Of a DNA stretch of 64,000 nucleotides, positions 32,854 to 44,249 are shown one piece after another. Origin of the DNA: Nocardia fluminea (GTDB lineage: Bacteria; Actinomycetota; Actinomycetes; Mycobacteriales; Mycobacteriaceae). The number at the start of each line of letters is the position of its first letter. Position 1 is the first letter of the stretch. The stretch lies in the NCBI RefSeq assembly GCF_002846365.1, contig NZ_PJMW01000002.1, positions 3,844,001 to 3,908,000 of the forward strand. Reading direction: 5' to 3'. The translations under genes and the position numbers were made by a program. The notes beneath the pieces are model-generated. The model made no database searches, was not told where the DNA came from, and saw only the letters and a list, made by a program, of their open reading frames with translations.

Positions 32854-35163
32854 ATGACCTCGATCCAGGACCCCGAAGATGATCTGAGCGTGACCCCGCC
32901 CAAGACCTGGGCGGTCGGTGTTCCCGCGGTGGCGCACGCGATCGAGTACTCGCTGTCGCAGAACTCCCCGGTCCGCACCGCGCTCACCCTGCTGAACATC
33001 AATCAGACCAAGGGCTTCGACTGTCCCGGTTGCGCGTGGCCCGAGCCCGGGCGCCGCCACCTCAACGAGTACTGCGAAAACGGCGCCAAGCACATCAACG
33101 ACGAGGCCACCACGCGCCGCGTCACCAGGCAGTTCTTCGCCGAGCATCCCGTCGCCGAGCTCGACACCAAGTCCGACTACTGGCTCAACCAGCAGGGCAG
33201 GCTCACCGAACCGATGGTGAAGCGGCCCGGCGCGACGCACTACGAGCCCATCGGCTGGGACGACGCCTTCGCCTTGCTGGCCGCCGAACTCCGTGGGCTC
33301 GACAGCCCCGACCAGGCCCTGTTCTACACCTCGGGACGGCTCAACAACGAGGCCGCGTTCCTGCTGCAGTTGTTCGCCCGCGCCTACGGCACCAACAACC
33401 TGCCCGACTGCTCGAACCTGTGCCACGAGTCGAGCGGTTCGGCGCTGACCCAGACCCTCGGCGTCGGTAAAGGCAGCGTGTCCCTCGAGGACATCTACGC
33501 CGCCGACCTGATCTTCGTCGTCGGCCAGAACCCCGGCACGAACCATCCGCGCATGCTGACGGCGCTCGAGGAGACCAAGCGCAACGGCGGCAAGATCGTG
33601 GCGGTGAACCCGCTGCCCGAGGCCGGGCTGATCCGGTTCAAGAACCCGCAGAAGGCGCGTGGCGTGCTCGGGCGCGGCACCGAAATCGCCGATATCTTCC
33701 TCAAGATCCGCCCCGGCGGCGACTTGGCCCTGTTCCAGATGCTGAACAAACTGCTGCTCGACGCCGAGGACGCGGCGCCGGGCACGGTGCTCGACCACGC
33801 GTTCATCGCCGCGAACACCAGCGGTTTCGACGCCTTCGCCGAGCACGCCAGGACGGTGAGCTGGGAGCACGCGCTCACCGCCACCGGGCTGACGCGCGAG
33901 GAGATCGAGGCTGTCCATCAGCAGGTGCTGGCCAGCGAGAAGGTCATCGTGTGCTGGGCGATGGGTTTGACCCAGCACAAGCACGGCGTGCCGACCATCC
34001 GCGAGATCGTCGACTTCCTGCTGCTGCGCGGCAACCTCGGTCGCCCCGGCGCCGGGGTGTGTCCGGTGCGCGGGCACAGCAATGTCCAGGGCGACCGCAC
34101 CATGGGGATCTGGGAGCGGATGCCGCAGTCGTTCCTGGACGCGCTCGGCACGGAGTTCGGCTTCACCCCGCCCGCGGCCCACGGGCTGGACGCGGTCGGC
34201 GCCATCCGTGCCATGCGCGACGGCAAGGCGAAGGTATTCGTCGGTGTGGCAGGCAATTTCGTGCGGGCCACGCCCGACAGCGAGGTCACCGAGGCGGCCC
34301 TTCGGCAGTGCTCGCTGACCGTGCAGATCTCCACCAAACTCAACCGCTCCCACACGGTCTGTGGCGCGACGGCACTGATCCTGCCCACGCTGGGCCGCAG
34401 CGATCGCGACGTCCAGGCCACGGGCGAGCAGTTCTACACGGTCGAGGACTCGATGAGCCAGGTCCGCACGTCGCGCGGGCCCCTCGACCCGGCCGCACCC
34501 GATCTGCTGAGCGAGATCGCCATCATCTCCCGGCTGGCGCGCGCCACGCTGGGGGCGGAGTCCACGATTCCGTGGGAGGAATTCGTGGCCGACTACAGCA
34601 CCGTGCGCGACCGGATCTCGCGGGTCGTGCCCGGCTTCGAGAACTTCAACGAACGCGTCGCCCAGCCGGGCGGGATGCTGCTGGTCAACCCTGTCAACAA
34701 GGGCATCTACCGCACCGCGAGCGGCAAGGCCGAGTTCACCCGCAACGACTTCGACATGATCGACGCGCCCCCGGGATACCTTGTGCTGCAGTCGCTGCGG
34801 TCCCACGATCAGTGGAACACCGTTCCGTACGCGGCCAACGATCGCTACCGCGGCATCCACAACGCGCGCCGGGTGGTGCTGGTCAACCCCGACGACCTGG
34901 CCGAGCGGGGGATCACCGACGGAGAGGTGGTCGACATCGTCAGCATCTGGCACGACGGCACCGAGCGGCGGGCGGAGAAGTTCGTCGCCGTCGGGTACCC
35001 GGCCAGCCGCGGCTCCGCGGCCGCGTACTACCCGGAGACCAACGTGCTGGTTCCCCTCGACAGCGTCGCCGACATCAGCAACACGCCGACCTCGAAAGGC
35101 ATCATCGTCCGTTTGGAGCCGGTGGTCCGGCGGACTGGGACGCACGGCGACCTGCGCGCATAG
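32854..35163 (+). CDS. FdhF/YdeP-family molybdopterin oxidoreductase (CbbB-like)
   Basis: Predicted 769 residues from ATG 32854. N-terminal cysteine pair [11 protein letters not shown] and a further cysteine in NEYCENGA, then molybdopterin domains with [25 protein letters not shown] and [23 protein letters not shown] (split here: [14 protein letters not shown] and RGHSNVQGD). Cys190 in SNLCHESSG sits where formate dehydrogenase has selenocysteine or cysteine. A C-terminal MopB-type barrel is present. Ralstonia cbb operons carry a formate-dehydrogenase-like cbbB gene, and this is probably its counterpart, supplying reductant or exchanging formate and CO2. It lies downstream of the cbbLSX terminator and 14 bases before map. 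Confidence 0.85.
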   Translation: MTSIQDPEDDLSVTPPKTWAVGVPAVAHAIEYSLSQNSPVRTALTLLNINQTKGFDCPGCAWPEPGRRHLNEYCENGAKHINDEATTRRVTRQFFAEHPVAELDTKSDYWLNQQGRLTEPMVKRPGATHYEPIGWDDAFALLAAELRGLDSPDQALFYTSGRLNNEAAFLLQLFARAYGTNNLPDCSNLCHESSGSALTQTLGVGKGSVSLEDIYAADLIFVVGQNPGTNHPRMLTALEETKRNGGKIVAVNPLPEAGLIRFKNPQKARGVLGRGTEIADIFLKIRPGGDLALFQMLNKLLLDAEDAAPGTVLDHAFIAANTSGFDAFAEHARTVSWEHALTATGLTREEIEAVHQQVLASEKVIVCWAMGLTQHKHGVPTIREIVDFLLLRGNLGRPGAGVCPVRGHSNVQGDRTMGIWERMPQSFLDALGTEFGFTPPAAHGLDAVGAIRAMRDGKAKVFVGVAGNFVRATPDSEVTEAALRQCSLTVQISTKLNRSHTVCGATALILPTLGRSDRDVQATGEQFYTVEDSMSQVRTSRGPLDPAAPDLLSEIAIISRLARATLGAESTIPWEEFVADYSTVRDRISRVVPGFENFNERVAQPGGMLLVNPVNKGIYRTASGKAEFTRNDFDMIDAPPGYLVLQSLRSHDQWNTVPYAANDRYRGIHNARRVVLVNPDDLAERGITDGEVVDIVSIWHDGTERRAEKFVAVGYPASRGSAAAYYPETNVLVPLDSVADISNTPTSKGIIVRLEPVVRRTGTHGDLRA

Positions 35164-35176
35164 ATACACTGCTCTC

Positions 35177-36040
35177 ATGTCCGTGCGCACCCGTCAGCCG
35201 CTAGTTCCCGGCACCCAGTCGCCGATCCGGGAAGTTCCCCGCTCCATCGAGCGGCCCGAATACGTGTGGAAGAAGACCGCGAACGAAGGCAACGAGCCCT
35301 GGGTACAGACCACCGAGACCATCGAGAAGATGCGGATCGCGGGCAAGATCGCGGCGCAGGCTCTCGAAGAGGCCGGTAAGGCCGTGGTTCCCGGTGTCAC
35401 CACCGACGAGCTCGACCGGATCGCCCACGAGTACATGTGCGACCACGGCGCCTACCCGTCGACGTTGGGCTACAAGGGTTTTCCCAAGTCCTGCTGCACC
35501 TCGCTCAACGAGGTCATCTGCCACGGCATCCCCGACTCGACGGTGGTCGAAGACGGTGACATCGTCAACATCGACGTCACCGCGTTCATCCACGGCGTGC
35601 ACGGCGACACCAACAAGACCTTCCTGGCCGGCGATGTCGACGAAGAAGTGCGCCTGCTCGTCGAGCGCACCGAAGAGGCCACCAACCGGGCCATCAAGGC
35701 GGTCAAGCCGGGACGCGCCCTGAACGTGGTCGGCCGCGTCATCGAGGCCTACGCCAACCGCTTCGGCTACGGCGTGGTGCGCGACTTCACCGGCCACGGC
35801 GTCGGCCCCACCTTCCACAGCGGCCTGGTGGTGCTGCACTACGACCAGCCCAACATCGAGTCGGTGATCGAACCCGGCATGACCTTCACGATCGAGCCGA
35901 TGATCAACCTCGGCGGCATCGACTACGACATCTGGGACGACGGCTGGACCGTGGTCACCCAGGACCGCAAGTGGACCGCGCAGTTCGAGCACACGCTGGT
36001 GGTCACCGACACGGGCGCTGAGATTCTCACTCTGCCGTGA
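35177..36040 (+). CDS. map: Type I methionine aminopeptidase
   Basis: Predicted 287 residues from ATG 35177. The pita-bread metal ligands are visible in [44 protein letters not shown] and [11 protein letters not shown]. The N-terminal extension of about 40 residues with an SH3-like PxxP stretch is typical of the longer actinobacterial enzyme (MapB). It removes initiator methionine from new proteins. Its stop overlaps the cobQ start as GTGA. Confidence 0.93.
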   Translation: MSVRTRQPLVPGTQSPIREVPRSIERPEYVWKKTANEGNEPWVQTTETIEKMRIAGKIAAQALEEAGKAVVPGVTTDELDRIAHEYMCDHGAYPSTLGYKGFPKSCCTSLNEVICHGIPDSTVVEDGDIVNIDVTAFIHGVHGDTNKTFLAGDVDEEVRLLVERTEEATNRAIKAVKPGRALNVVGRVIEAYANRFGYGVVRDFTGHGVGPTFHSGLVVLHYDQPNIESVIEPGMTFTIEPMINLGGIDYDIWDDGWTVVTQDRKWTAQFEHTLVVTDTGAEILTLP

Positions 36041-37635
36041 GCGCGCCCCTGCGCGGCGCGCTGCTGATCGCGGGTACCACCTCCGACGCCGGGAAGAGCG
36101 TCGTAGTGGCGGGGATCTGCCGGATGCTCGCGCGGCGCGGGGTGCGGGTGGCGCCGTTCAAGGCGCAGAACATGTCGAACAACTCGGTCGTGACGCTGGA
36201 CGGCGGGGAGATCGGGCGTGCGCAGGCGTTGCAGGCCAGGGCTTGCGGGCTCGAGCCCAGCGTGCGGTTCAATCCGGTGCTGTTGAAGCCCGGCAGCGAT
36301 CGCCGCTCGCAATTGGTGGTTCGAGGCAAGGCTGTCGGCACTGTCGGAGCGCGTGACTATTTCACCCGACGGCAGGAGTTGCGCGAGGTCGTCGCGGCGG
36401 AATTGGCCTCGTTACGAGACGAATTCGACGTCGTGATCTGCGAGGGGGCGGGCTCACCGGCCGAAATCAATCTCCGGGCCACCGACCTCGCGAACATGGG
36501 GCTGGCGCGCGCCGCCGATATCCCGGTCCTGGTGGTCGGCGATATCGACCGCGGCGGCGTCCTCGCCCACCTGTTCGGCACCGTCGCCGTTCTCGAACCC
36601 GAAGATCAGCGACTCATCTCGGGGTTCATCGTGAACAAGTTCCGTGGCGACGTGTCCCTGCTGCGACCCGGCTTGGACCAGCTCGCCACCCTGACTGGCC
36701 GCCCCACCCTCGGCGTCCTCCCGTTCGCCGAGGACCTCTGGCTCGACGCCGAGGACTCCCTCGGCACCATCTCCGGCGCCCCTGTGGGCCGGCCCGGCCC
36801 GCCCCACGGCGCCGATTGGCTCACCGTGGCCGCGATCCGCCTGCCTCGCATCTCCAACTCCACCGACATCGAAGCCCTCGCCTGCGAACCCGGCGTAGCG
36901 GTTCGCTGGGCCGACAGTCCCCACCAACTGGCCACCGCCGACCTCGTTGTCGTGCCGGGTTCGAAAGCGACCATCTCGGATCTGGAGTGGTTGCGCGCCA
37001 ACGGGATAGGTGAAGCCCTTCGCTCCCGCGCCGCGGCGGGCCGCCCCATCCTCGGCGTCTGTGGCGGCTACCAAATGCTCGGCCGACACATCGTCGACGG
37101 CGTCGAGCACAGGGCCGCGCAATCACCGGCGCCCACGGCGACACCCGATCACGTCGGAATCGAGTCCCTGGCGACCACGCGGCCGACGGTGGCGGACGGC
37201 CTCGGTCTCCTCGAGCTCGACATCGAATTCGCGGACCCCAAGATCGCCCGTCAGGTGACCGGTGCGGTGGGCTCGATTCCCGTGCACGGCTACGAGATCC
37301 ATCACGGCAGGGTGACCCACACCGCCGACCCCGCCTGGCTGACCATCGAGGGCGTCTCCGAAGGCAGTGCGCGAGAGGCGGTCTGGGGCACCCACGTGCA
37401 CGGACTTCTCGAATCCGACGACTTCCGCCGCACCTGGCTCACCGAAGTCGCCGCCCGAGCCGGGCGCACCGGCTTCAGCGTCGCCCCCGGCACCTCGGTC
37501 GCGGACGTCAGATCCGCGCAACTCGACCTGCTCGCCGACCTCGTCGAGCAGCACGTGGACCTCGCGGCTCTGGATCACCTGATCCGAGACGGCGCCCCGG
37601 CCGGCCTCCCGGTGATCCGCAGCACCACCCGATGA
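36037..37635 (+). CDS. cobQ: Cobyric acid synthase
   Basis: Predicted 532 residues from GTG 36037 in a GTGA overlap with map. ATP-binding loop [31 protein letters not shown] and VGDIDRGGV mark the synthetase domain. The C-terminal class I glutamine amidotransferase-like domain has the nucleophile cysteine in [12 protein letters not shown] and the histidine in [11 protein letters not shown]. It amidates four side chains of adenosylcobyrinic diamide. The last codons are part of a 19-bp tandem repeat. Confidence 0.95.
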   Translation: MSAPLRGALLIAGTTSDAGKSVVVAGICRMLARRGVRVAPFKAQNMSNNSVVTLDGGEIGRAQALQARACGLEPSVRFNPVLLKPGSDRRSQLVVRGKAVGTVGARDYFTRRQELREVVAAELASLRDEFDVVICEGAGSPAEINLRATDLANMGLARAADIPVLVVGDIDRGGVLAHLFGTVAVLEPEDQRLISGFIVNKFRGDVSLLRPGLDQLATLTGRPTLGVLPFAEDLWLDAEDSLGTISGAPVGRPGPPHGADWLTVAAIRLPRISNSTDIEALACEPGVAVRWADSPHQLATADLVVVPGSKATISDLEWLRANGIGEALRSRAAAGRPILGVCGGYQMLGRHIVDGVEHRAAQSPAPTATPDHVGIESLATTRPTVADGLGLLELDIEFADPKIARQVTGAVGSIPVHGYEIHHGRVTHTADPAWLTIEGVSEGSAREAVWGTHVHGLLESDDFRRTWLTEVAARAGRTGFSVAPGTSVADVRSAQLDLLADLVEQHVDLAALDHLIRDGAPAGLPVIRSTTR

Positions 37636-37696
37636 CCGCAGTACCACCCGATGACCGCAGCATCACCCGATGACCGCAGCACCACCCGATGACCGG
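37621..37696. repeat. Four tandem 19-bp repeats overlapping the cobQ stop
   Basis: Units at 37621-37639, 37640-37658, 37659-37677 and 37678-37696 read AG(C/T)A(C/T)CACCCGATGACCGC with single-base changes. The period is not a multiple of three. The cobQ stop TGA is inside unit 1, so unit-number changes would leave the protein intact. Confidence 0.9.
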
Positions 37697-37942
37697 CGCT
37701 GCCCACGCGCGATCGCCGACGACGGCCGACCAGGGAATCGGTGATCACCGCGTGGCGCCGGTCGCGCAGGACGCGCTGGTGTGCGGCCCGTCTCGCCTCA
37801 CAGCTCGGGCGGCGGCGTTGTGACAGGTTCGGCAATTCGGGTGTTGCCGGCAGTGAAAGCCCAGTACACGGGGGTGTGCCGATCGGCGGGGCGGGCCGGA
37901 ACAGGCCGCGTTGTTCAGGCTGGACGTGTACCGTAACCCGGC

Positions 37943-38506
37943 ATGAAATCTCGGCAGATCACGGTCGGTGACCACGCCTGGACGGTGCGGGTCGACGGAC
38001 CTTCTTCGCGGCACAATGTGCTGCTGCTTCCCGATGCGGACGACCCTGCCGACGTGTTCGACAAGGTGTGCACGCGGCTGCACGAGTCCGACTTACAAAC
38101 CATCGTGGTGGAGTCCGTCGAGGGTCTCGACCCGGCGGGCGTGCGCGTGATTCTCGACGAGCTCGAGATGCCCTACGTCAATGTCGCGGGGCGCGGGTCG
38201 GGCGCGGAGCTCGCGTGGCGGGTGTGTGCGGGCCGCTTCGGCCGGTTCATGAGTCTGGTCGTCGCCGACCACGGGCACCCGGCGGTCCCCGACGCCGACG
38301 GCGTGGTCCCCGACGCGACCTGTCCGCCGCTGGAATTGCCCGTCACGATGCTGGTCACCAAGAACCTGCCCCGCGCCACCGCCGACGCCTCCGGCCGCTA
38401 CGTCTACGGCGAATTCCGGGTCGTCCCACTGGAAGTCGACAACATCGCCACCGAGGCAGGCCACGAATTCGCCACCGAGATCGTGCTCCGCACCAGCCTC
38501 TGGTAG
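37943..38506 (+). CDS. Hypothetical protein, degenerate alpha/beta-hydrolase-like
   Basis: Predicted 187 residues. The middle part NVLLLPDADDPADVFDKVC, TIVVESVEGLDPAGVRVILDEL and YVNVAGRGSGAELAWRVC resembles the first half of an alpha/beta hydrolase, but the nucleophile elbow reads GRGSG, so the usual serine is glycine. The rest is unlike a full hydrolase. No signal peptide. The gene is flanked by the cobQ repeats and a long bidirectional hairpin. I do not recognise a named family; a non-catalytic or binding role is possible. Confidence 0.65.
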   Translation: MKSRQITVGDHAWTVRVDGPSSRHNVLLLPDADDPADVFDKVCTRLHESDLQTIVVESVEGLDPAGVRVILDELEMPYVNVAGRGSGAELAWRVCAGRFGRFMSLVVADHGHPAVPDADGVVPDATCPPLELPVTMLVTKNLPRATADASGRYVYGEFRVVPLEVDNIATEAGHEFATEIVLRTSLW

Positions 38507-38516
38507 CCGGCGACGA

Positions 38517-38577
38517 GTTCACCGGGCCGTGCCGGACATCGCTACTCGCGCGATGCCAGCGGCGCGGCCCGGTGAAC
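38517..38577. terminator. Long bidirectional hairpin
   Basis: GTTCACCGGGCCG (38517-38529) pairs perfectly with CGGCCCGGTGAAC (38565-38577), and four more inner pairs extend the stem to 17 around a 27-base loop. It fills the gap between two convergent genes. Confidence 0.75.
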
Positions 38578-38588
38578 GTCTGTCCGGG

Positions 38589-39620
38589 TCAGGATTTGCG
38601 GTAGGTCGCCAGCCAGTCGAGCCAGTTGTCGGTTTCCTGGAAAGCGTTGGCGCGCACGGCTTCCGAGGACAGGAACACGTCGTGGCGGGCGCCGTCGATC
38701 GGGACGATCGAGGTACGTTCGCCCAGGCAACCCGCCCAGCGCTGGATCTGCTTCACATCGAGCACGGCGTCGGCCACGTCGACGGCGGGGGAGTGTTCGC
38801 GGGCGAACTTGGTGAGCCGGGAGCGCAGGATCAGCGCGGGCACGCCGATGGTCAGACCCTGGTGCAAGCGCGCGTGTCCCTGTCGGATGGCGCGCAGCCA
38901 GCCCAGCCGCACCGGTTCACCGCTGAGCGGCTTCCAGTCCAGGTTGTAATCCCACTCACCCGAGCGGCTGGTGTGCAGGCTGTCACCGTAGGCCGTGCTG
39001 ACGCCCGCGGGGAGCTGGGCGAAGGCGCGGAACCGGCCCACGGCGTTGATGACCGGGGTGCCTATGGTGCGGTAGAAGGACGGTCCCTGCAGGTCGAACC
39101 AGGGACTGTTGAGCACGACGCCGGCCACGCCCGCCGCCGCGCTGCCGCCGGCCGCCTCGAGCCGGTCCAGCCACAGCGGCACGATCAAGCCGCCGGTCGA
39201 GTGCGCCATGATCAGCACATCGTTGCCGGTCTCCTCGCGCGCGATCCGCAGCGCCTCGGTGAGCTCGTCGTCGTAGAGCGCCAGGTCGCTCACGTAGTGC
39301 GCGCTCTGCCCGTCTCTCCGCGAGCGCCCGCATTTGCGCAGGTCGATCGCGTAGAACCGGTGCCCGCGCGCCGCGAAGTGCTCGGCCAGGTGCTCCTGGA
39401 AGAAGTAGTCGGTGAACCCGTGCACGTAGAGCACGGTCGGCTCGATCGCCGCCGCGGCGGCATCGGGCAGATAGCGCACGAGCGTGGCCACCACCTCGCC
39501 CTCACCGTCGGGGTCGATACCGAGCGGGAGGGTCCGCTGTTGATAGGCGCTGCCGAGAACATCGGGTTGCCACTGCTCGTCGGTTCGATCGCCGAGGGTT
39601 TCTTTCGTCACACTGCTCAA
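38589..39620 (-). CDS. Alpha/beta hydrolase (lysophospholipase-like, Rv2854 type)
   Basis: Predicted 343 residues. Oxyanion region TVLYVHGFTDYFFQEHLAEHF, nucleophile elbow AHSTGG, and acid/histidine region ending IDGARHDVFLSS show a complete Ser-Asp/Glu-His set. The YFFQEHLA and YAIDLRKCGRS blocks are found in monoglyceride-lipase-like enzymes. No signal peptide, so cytoplasmic. In M. tuberculosis a related hydrolase also neighbours mqo, supporting vertical descent of this block. Substrate unknown; an ester or lysolipid is likely. Confidence 0.82.
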   Translation of the reverse strand: MSSVTKETLGDRTDEQWQPDVLGSAYQQRTLPLGIDPDGEGEVVATLVRYLPDAAAAAIEPTVLYVHGFTDYFFQEHLAEHFAARGHRFYAIDLRKCGRSRRDGQSAHYVSDLALYDDELTEALRIAREETGNDVLIMAHSTGGLIVPLWLDRLEAAGGSAAAGVAGVVLNSPWFDLQGPSFYRTIGTPVINAVGRFRAFAQLPAGVSTAYGDSLHTSRSGEWDYNLDWKPLSGEPVRLGWLRAIRQGHARLHQGLTIGVPALILRSRLTKFAREHSPAVDVADAVLDVKQIQRWAGCLGERTSIVPIDGARHDVFLSSEAVRANAFQETDNWLDWLATYRKS

Positions 39621-39845
39621 TCTATCCCGGCGTCGCGGCGACGTGCAGGCTTGGTTTTCGTCACATTCGGGAGGTCGGTTGCAGAACTGTGCTCAGCTGA
39701 GGTGCACAATTGGCATCAGGTGAACGACGGGTAACCTACCTCCCGGCGATTCACCGCGAGTCGCCGCAACACCGCCAAAGCGCCCGCGCCAAGCGAACTC
39801 ACCCGCCGGTGAGTAGCTGAGAAGGACAAGGAAGTCGATCTACCC

Positions 39846-41375
39846 GTGCCGAACGCTGCGAAGAGTGAAAAGACCGATGTAGTTCTCATCGGCGCAGGCA
39901 TCATGAGTGCCACGCTGGGCGCGCTGCTGCGGCAGCTGCAGCCGGACTGGACGATCTCGGTGTTCGAGCGGCTCGATGCCGCCGCCGCGGAGAGCAGCGA
40001 CCCGTGGAACAACGCGGGTACCGGCCACTCGGCGCTGTGTGAGCTCAACTACAGCCCGCAGAACGCCGACGGCTCGGTCGACGTGAGCAAGGCCGTCGAC
40101 ATCAACGAGCGCTTCCAGGTCTCGCGCCAGTTCTGGGCCTCCGCCGTCGACACCGGCGTGCTGGACGACCCCTCGGGCTTCATCAACCCCATTCCGCACG
40201 TCAGCTTCGTGCACGGTGCCGACAACGTCGACTACCTGCGCAAGCGCTACGAAGCGCTGGCGCCGCATCCGCTGTTCCGCGGGATGGAGTACATCGACAC
40301 CCCCGACGAGTTCGCCGCGCGCCTGCCGCTGATGGCGAAGGGCCGCGACTTCAGCGACCCGGTCGCGCTGAACTGGTCCGACGGCGGCACCGATATCGAC
40401 TTCGGCGCGCTCACCAAGCAGCTGCTCGCCTACATCGGCTACTCCGGCGGCGAGATCGCCTTCGGCACCGAGGTCCGCAACCTCGACAAGCAGTCCGACG
40501 GCTCCTGGAACGTCACCGTCCGCAACCTGCGCACCTACCAGTCGCGCACCATCAACGCGAAGTTCGTCTTCGTCGGCGCCGGTGGCGGCGCGCTGCCGCT
40601 GCTGCAGAAGGCGGGCATCAAGGAAGCCAGGGGCTTCGGCGGCTTCCCGATCAGCGGCCAGTTCCTGCGCTCCACCAACCCGGAGCTGATCGCCGCGCAC
40701 GACGCCAAGGTCTACGGCAAGGCCGCTGTCGGCGCGCCGCCCATGTCGGTGCCCCACCTCGACACCCGCGTCATCAACGGCCAGAAGGGCCTGCTGTTCG
40801 GCCCCTACGCCGGCTGGACGCCCAAGTTCCTCAAGGACGGCTCCAACGCCGACCTGTTCAAGTCGATCAAGCCGAACAACATCGGGTCGCTCGTCGGCGT
40901 CGGTCTCACCGAGCTGGGCCTGACCAAGTACCTGGTCGAGGAGCTGCTCAAGTCGCAGAACGGCAAGGTGGGCGTGCTCGGGGAGTTCCTGCCGCGCGCG
41001 CAGGGCCGCGACTGGGAGCTCATCACCGCCGGACAGCGCGTGCAGGTCATCCGCCGCAAGGGTGTGGGTGGCGTGCTCGAGTTCGGTACCGCGGTCATCT
41101 CCGCCGAGGACGGTTCCATCGCCGGTCTGCTCGGCGCTTCGCCGGGCGCGTCGACCTGTGTCACCGCCATGCTCGACGTGATGCAGCGGTGCTTCCCGCA
41201 GCAGTACACCGGCTGGACGCCGCAGCTGCAGCAGATGATCCCCTCCCTCGGGCAGAAGCTGTCGGAGAACCAGGCCCTGTTCCAGGAAGTGTGGGACTGG
41301 ACCAGCAAGTCGCTGAAGCTGGACGGCAGCAACGCGTCCGCGAGCGAGCGGGTCACCGACTACGAGCAGGTGTGA
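39846..41375 (+). CDS. mqo: Malate:quinone oxidoreductase
   Basis: Predicted 509 residues from GTG 39846, with AAGGACAAGGAAG upstream. FAD motif [14 protein letters not shown], the conserved [20 protein letters not shown] and GALTKQLL segments, and [13 protein letters not shown] are diagnostic of MQO. It is a membrane-associated flavoenzyme oxidising malate to oxaloacetate with electrons passed to menaquinone. It overlaps the GNAT gene by GTGA. Confidence 0.95.
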   Translation: MPNAAKSEKTDVVLIGAGIMSATLGALLRQLQPDWTISVFERLDAAAAESSDPWNNAGTGHSALCELNYSPQNADGSVDVSKAVDINERFQVSRQFWASAVDTGVLDDPSGFINPIPHVSFVHGADNVDYLRKRYEALAPHPLFRGMEYIDTPDEFAARLPLMAKGRDFSDPVALNWSDGGTDIDFGALTKQLLAYIGYSGGEIAFGTEVRNLDKQSDGSWNVTVRNLRTYQSRTINAKFVFVGAGGGALPLLQKAGIKEARGFGGFPISGQFLRSTNPELIAAHDAKVYGKAAVGAPPMSVPHLDTRVINGQKGLLFGPYAGWTPKFLKDGSNADLFKSIKPNNIGSLVGVGLTELGLTKYLVEELLKSQNGKVGVLGEFLPRAQGRDWELITAGQRVQVIRRKGVGGVLEFGTAVISAEDGSIAGLLGASPGASTCVTAMLDVMQRCFPQQYTGWTPQLQQMIPSLGQKLSENQALFQEVWDWTSKSLKLDGSNASASERVTDYEQV

Positions 41376-41812
41376 GCGCCGAACTGAGACGGGCGTGGGC
41401 GGCGGATCTCGACGCCGCCCAGCTCTATCGGCTGCTGCGACTGCGGGTCGATGTGTTCGTCGTCGAGCAGGAATGCGCCTACCCCGAGCTGGACGGGCGT
41501 GACCTGCTCGCGACGACGCGGCATCTGTGGCTCGACGACGGTGGCGTGCTCGCCACGTTGCGACTGCTCGAAGAGTCCGTCGACGGGGTGGTCAGCTATC
41601 GCATCGGCCGGGTCTGCGTCGCGCAGTCCGCGCGCAAACACGGGTACACCACCCGGCTGATGCTGGCCGCACTGGCCGAAACCGGTTCGGCCACTGTGCG
41701 ATTGGATGCCCAGTCGCATCTGGTCGGCATGTACGCGAAGTTCGGCTTCACCGTCGACGGACCCGAATACGACGACGACGGGATCATGCACGTGCCGATG
41801 CGGCGCGGCTGA
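41372..41812 (+). CDS. GNAT acetyltransferase, ElaA-like
   Basis: Predicted 146 residues from GTG 41372 overlapping the mqo stop. N-terminal [27 protein letters not shown] is typical of ElaA-type acetyltransferases. The acetyl-CoA-binding motif A is partly preserved as [20 protein letters not shown], and the C terminus reads [23 protein letters not shown]. The same gene follows mqo in mycobacteria. Acceptor unknown. Confidence 0.85.
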   Translation: MSAELRRAWAADLDAAQLYRLLRLRVDVFVVEQECAYPELDGRDLLATTRHLWLDDGGVLATLRLLEESVDGVVSYRIGRVCVAQSARKHGYTTRLMLAALAETGSATVRLDAQSHLVGMYAKFGFTVDGPEYDDDGIMHVPMRRG

Positions 41813-41877
41813 CGCGCCGCCCGGCCCCGTCGATGCCCGGGCGAGAGCCGGGATCGTCGCGCGCATACAGTTGGGGC

Positions 41878-44049
41878 GTGCCTGGTTTTGCTGATGTTGC
41901 CGCTGGTCCGCACACCGCCGCCCGGGCGGCGGGTGAAGCGGGTTTCCCGTTCTCCGCTGTGGTGGGGCAGGAGCGGTTGCAGCTGGCGTTGATCTTGTCG
42001 GCCGTGCACCCCGGAATCGGCGGCGTGCTGGTCCGTGGTGAGAAGGGCACGGCGAAGTCGACTGTGGTGCGCGCGCTCGCGCAGTTGCTGCCGCCCGTGG
42101 TCGACGAGACCGGGGCCCGGCCCGCCCGGCTGGTGGAGTTGCCGGTCGGCGCCACCGAGGACCGGGTGGTCGGTTCACTCGATCTCGAGCGGGTGCTGCG
42201 CGACGGGGAACAGGCGTTCCGGCCCGGGCTGCTGGCCGCGGCGCACCACGGCGTGCTCTACGTGGACGAAGTGAACCTGCTGCACGACCACCTGGTGGAC
42301 GTGCTGCTCGACGCGGCGGCGATGGGGCGCGTGCACGTCGAGCGCGACGGTGTCTCGCACTCGCATCCGGCGCGGTTCGTACTGGTCGGGACGATGAACC
42401 CCGAAGAGGGGGAACTACGCCCGCAGCTGCTCGACCGGTTCGGGCTCACGGTCGACGTGGCGGCCTCGCGCGAGGTCGACGTGCGGATGGCGGTGGTGCG
42501 CCGTCGCCTCGACTACGAGGCCGACCCGGACGCGTTCGCCGCCCGCTACGCCGACGCCGATCAGGTGGTGGCCGAACGCATTCTGACCGCGCGCGACCGG
42601 TTGCCCGGAGTCGCGCTGGACAACGCGGAGCTGCGCCGGATCGCGGCACTGTGCGCGTCGTTCGACGTCGACGGGATGCGCGCCGACCTCGTGGTCGCCC
42701 GGACCGCGACCGCGCACGCCGCGTGGCGCGGACGGGATCGGGTCACCGAGGACGACGTGCGGATCGCCGCGGAACTCGCGCTGCCGCATCGTCGTCGGCG
42801 GGATCCGTTCGACGAGCCGGGGATCAGTGAGCAGCAGCTCGACGAGGCGATGGATGCCGCCGCCGCTGAGGTCGACAAGGCTTCGGGGGATGCGGAATTC
42901 GACGGTTCGCGTGGACCGGGTGACGAGGGGAACGATCACCGGGAAGAGCTCGACGCCGATGGCGGTGACTCCGCGCGCCCGGATGATGTCGACCCCGGTG
43001 GCCGCGATGACGAGCGGTCGCGGGGCAGCGGTCGCGACAGCGGCCCGGACAGCCTGGGCCCCGACGATGGCCCCGATGATGATGGCGGCCCCGATGGCGG
43101 TGGCCCGGACGATCGAGGACCTGACGGCGGCGGACCGGGCGGCGGCGGTTCCGGCGGCGACCGCTCGGACAGCTCCACCCAGGACAACGCGGGCGAGGGT
43201 TCGCGACCCGGACCCGAAAAACTGTCGGGCACACCGACTTCGGCAGGCAAGCCCGCACCGCGGTGGGAGGTCCCCGGTATCGGCGAAGGCGCCCCCGGAC
43301 GCCGTTCGCGCGCCCGGACCAGGACCGGCCGCACGGTCCGCCCCGACGCCGACCCGTCGACCGGTCTGCACCTGCTCGGCACAGTCTTCGCGGCCGCACC
43401 GAAGCAGTTCGAGCGTGGCCGGCTCAGCGGCCCACTCGCCCTGGAAACCGAAGACCTGCGCGGCGCGTATCGCGAAGGCCGAGAAGGCAACCTGGTTGTT
43501 TTCGTGGTCGACGCGTCCGGCTCGATGGCCGCGCGCGACCGGCTCACCGCCGTGACCGGCGCGATCGTCACGCTGCTGCGCGATGCCTATCAGCGCCGCG
43601 ACAAGGTGGCCGTGATCAGCGTCCGGGGCAGTGCGGCCGAACTCGTGCTGCCGCCCACCTCCTCGGTCGACATCGCGGTCCGCCGCCTGGCCGGGATGCG
43701 CACCGGCGGCAAGACGCCACTCGCGGCGGGCTTGCAGAAGGCGCGCGAGGTGATCGCGCGCGAGCACGTCCGCGATCCCCGCCGCCGCCCGATGCTCGTC
43801 CTGCTCACCGACGGCCGTGCGACCGGCGGCACCGACCCGCTGCCGCGGGCTCGCACCGCCGCCAGGCTGCTGGCCGCGCAAGGACACACCGCCATGGTCA
43901 TCGACTGCGAGCGCGGCATGATCCGTCTCGGCCTCGCCGCCGAACTCGCTCGCGACCTGCGCGCCCGCTACCTGCGCTTGACCGAACTCACCGGCGAGAC
44001 AGTCGCCGACGTGGTCCGGGCCACGGGGCTACCTGCTCGAGCGGCGTAA
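41878..44049 (+). CDS. Fused ChlI-ChlD magnesium/cobalt chelatase-like protein
   Basis: Predicted 723 residues from GTG 41878. The N-terminal AAA+ domain has Walker [14 protein letters not shown], Walker [12 protein letters not shown] and [18 protein letters not shown]. From about residue 320 to 460 there is a low-complexity Asp/Gly/Pro/Ser-rich linker. The C-terminal von Willebrand factor A domain has the MIDAS motif [13 protein letters not shown] and the TDGRATGG segment. In an organism with cobalamin but no visible chlorophyll genes, the fusion is likely the ATPase partner of the CobN cobaltochelatase. Its homologue is Rv2850c in the same gene order. Confidence 0.88.
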   Translation: MPGFADVAAGPHTAARAAGEAGFPFSAVVGQERLQLALILSAVHPGIGGVLVRGEKGTAKSTVVRALAQLLPPVVDETGARPARLVELPVGATEDRVVGSLDLERVLRDGEQAFRPGLLAAAHHGVLYVDEVNLLHDHLVDVLLDAAAMGRVHVERDGVSHSHPARFVLVGTMNPEEGELRPQLLDRFGLTVDVAASREVDVRMAVVRRRLDYEADPDAFAARYADADQVVAERILTARDRLPGVALDNAELRRIAALCASFDVDGMRADLVVARTATAHAAWRGRDRVTEDDVRIAAELALPHRRRRDPFDEPGISEQQLDEAMDAAAAEVDKASGDAEFDGSRGPGDEGNDHREELDADGGDSARPDDVDPGGRDDERSRGSGRDSGPDSLGPDDGPDDDGGPDGGGPDDRGPDGGGPGGGGSGGDRSDSSTQDNAGEGSRPGPEKLSGTPTSAGKPAPRWEVPGIGEGAPGRRSRARTRTGRTVRPDADPSTGLHLLGTVFAAAPKQFERGRLSGPLALETEDLRGAYREGREGNLVVFVVDASGSMAARDRLTAVTGAIVTLLRDAYQRRDKVAVISVRGSAAELVLPPTSSVDIAVRRLAGMRTGGKTPLAAGLQKAREVIAREHVRDPRRRPMLVLLTDGRATGGTDPLPRARTAARLLAAQGHTAMVIDCERGMIRLGLAAELARDLRARYLRLTELTGETVADVVRATGLPARAA

Positions 44050-44249
44050 AGGTTCCAGCCCGTCCGGCGTAGAGGTCGAGCCCTGTGAGTGCGCCGGGCG
44101 CACCCTGATAGAAAGGGTGACGAACCGGCACGCGCGGCCGCCCGCGAGGTACTGGTCGCGGGGCGGGCTGCGATATTCGAGCGCGCCGGCGTGCGACAGA
44201 TATCGACCGCGAGGTCACGCACCTCAGTGCGTCGAGAAGAGGAGTTTCC

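Noticed and set aside
32848..35190. Long - strand ORF of 780 codons
   Set aside because: Antisense shadow of the molybdoenzyme gene; no domain motifs and no ribosome-binding site.
37621..37696. CRISPR array
   Set aside because: Units are contiguous without spacers and no cas genes are present.
44050..44249. Cobalamin riboswitch before cobO
   Set aside because: No B12-box-like sequence or long conserved fold can be seen; only a small CGCAC/GTGCG hairpin occurs near the start.
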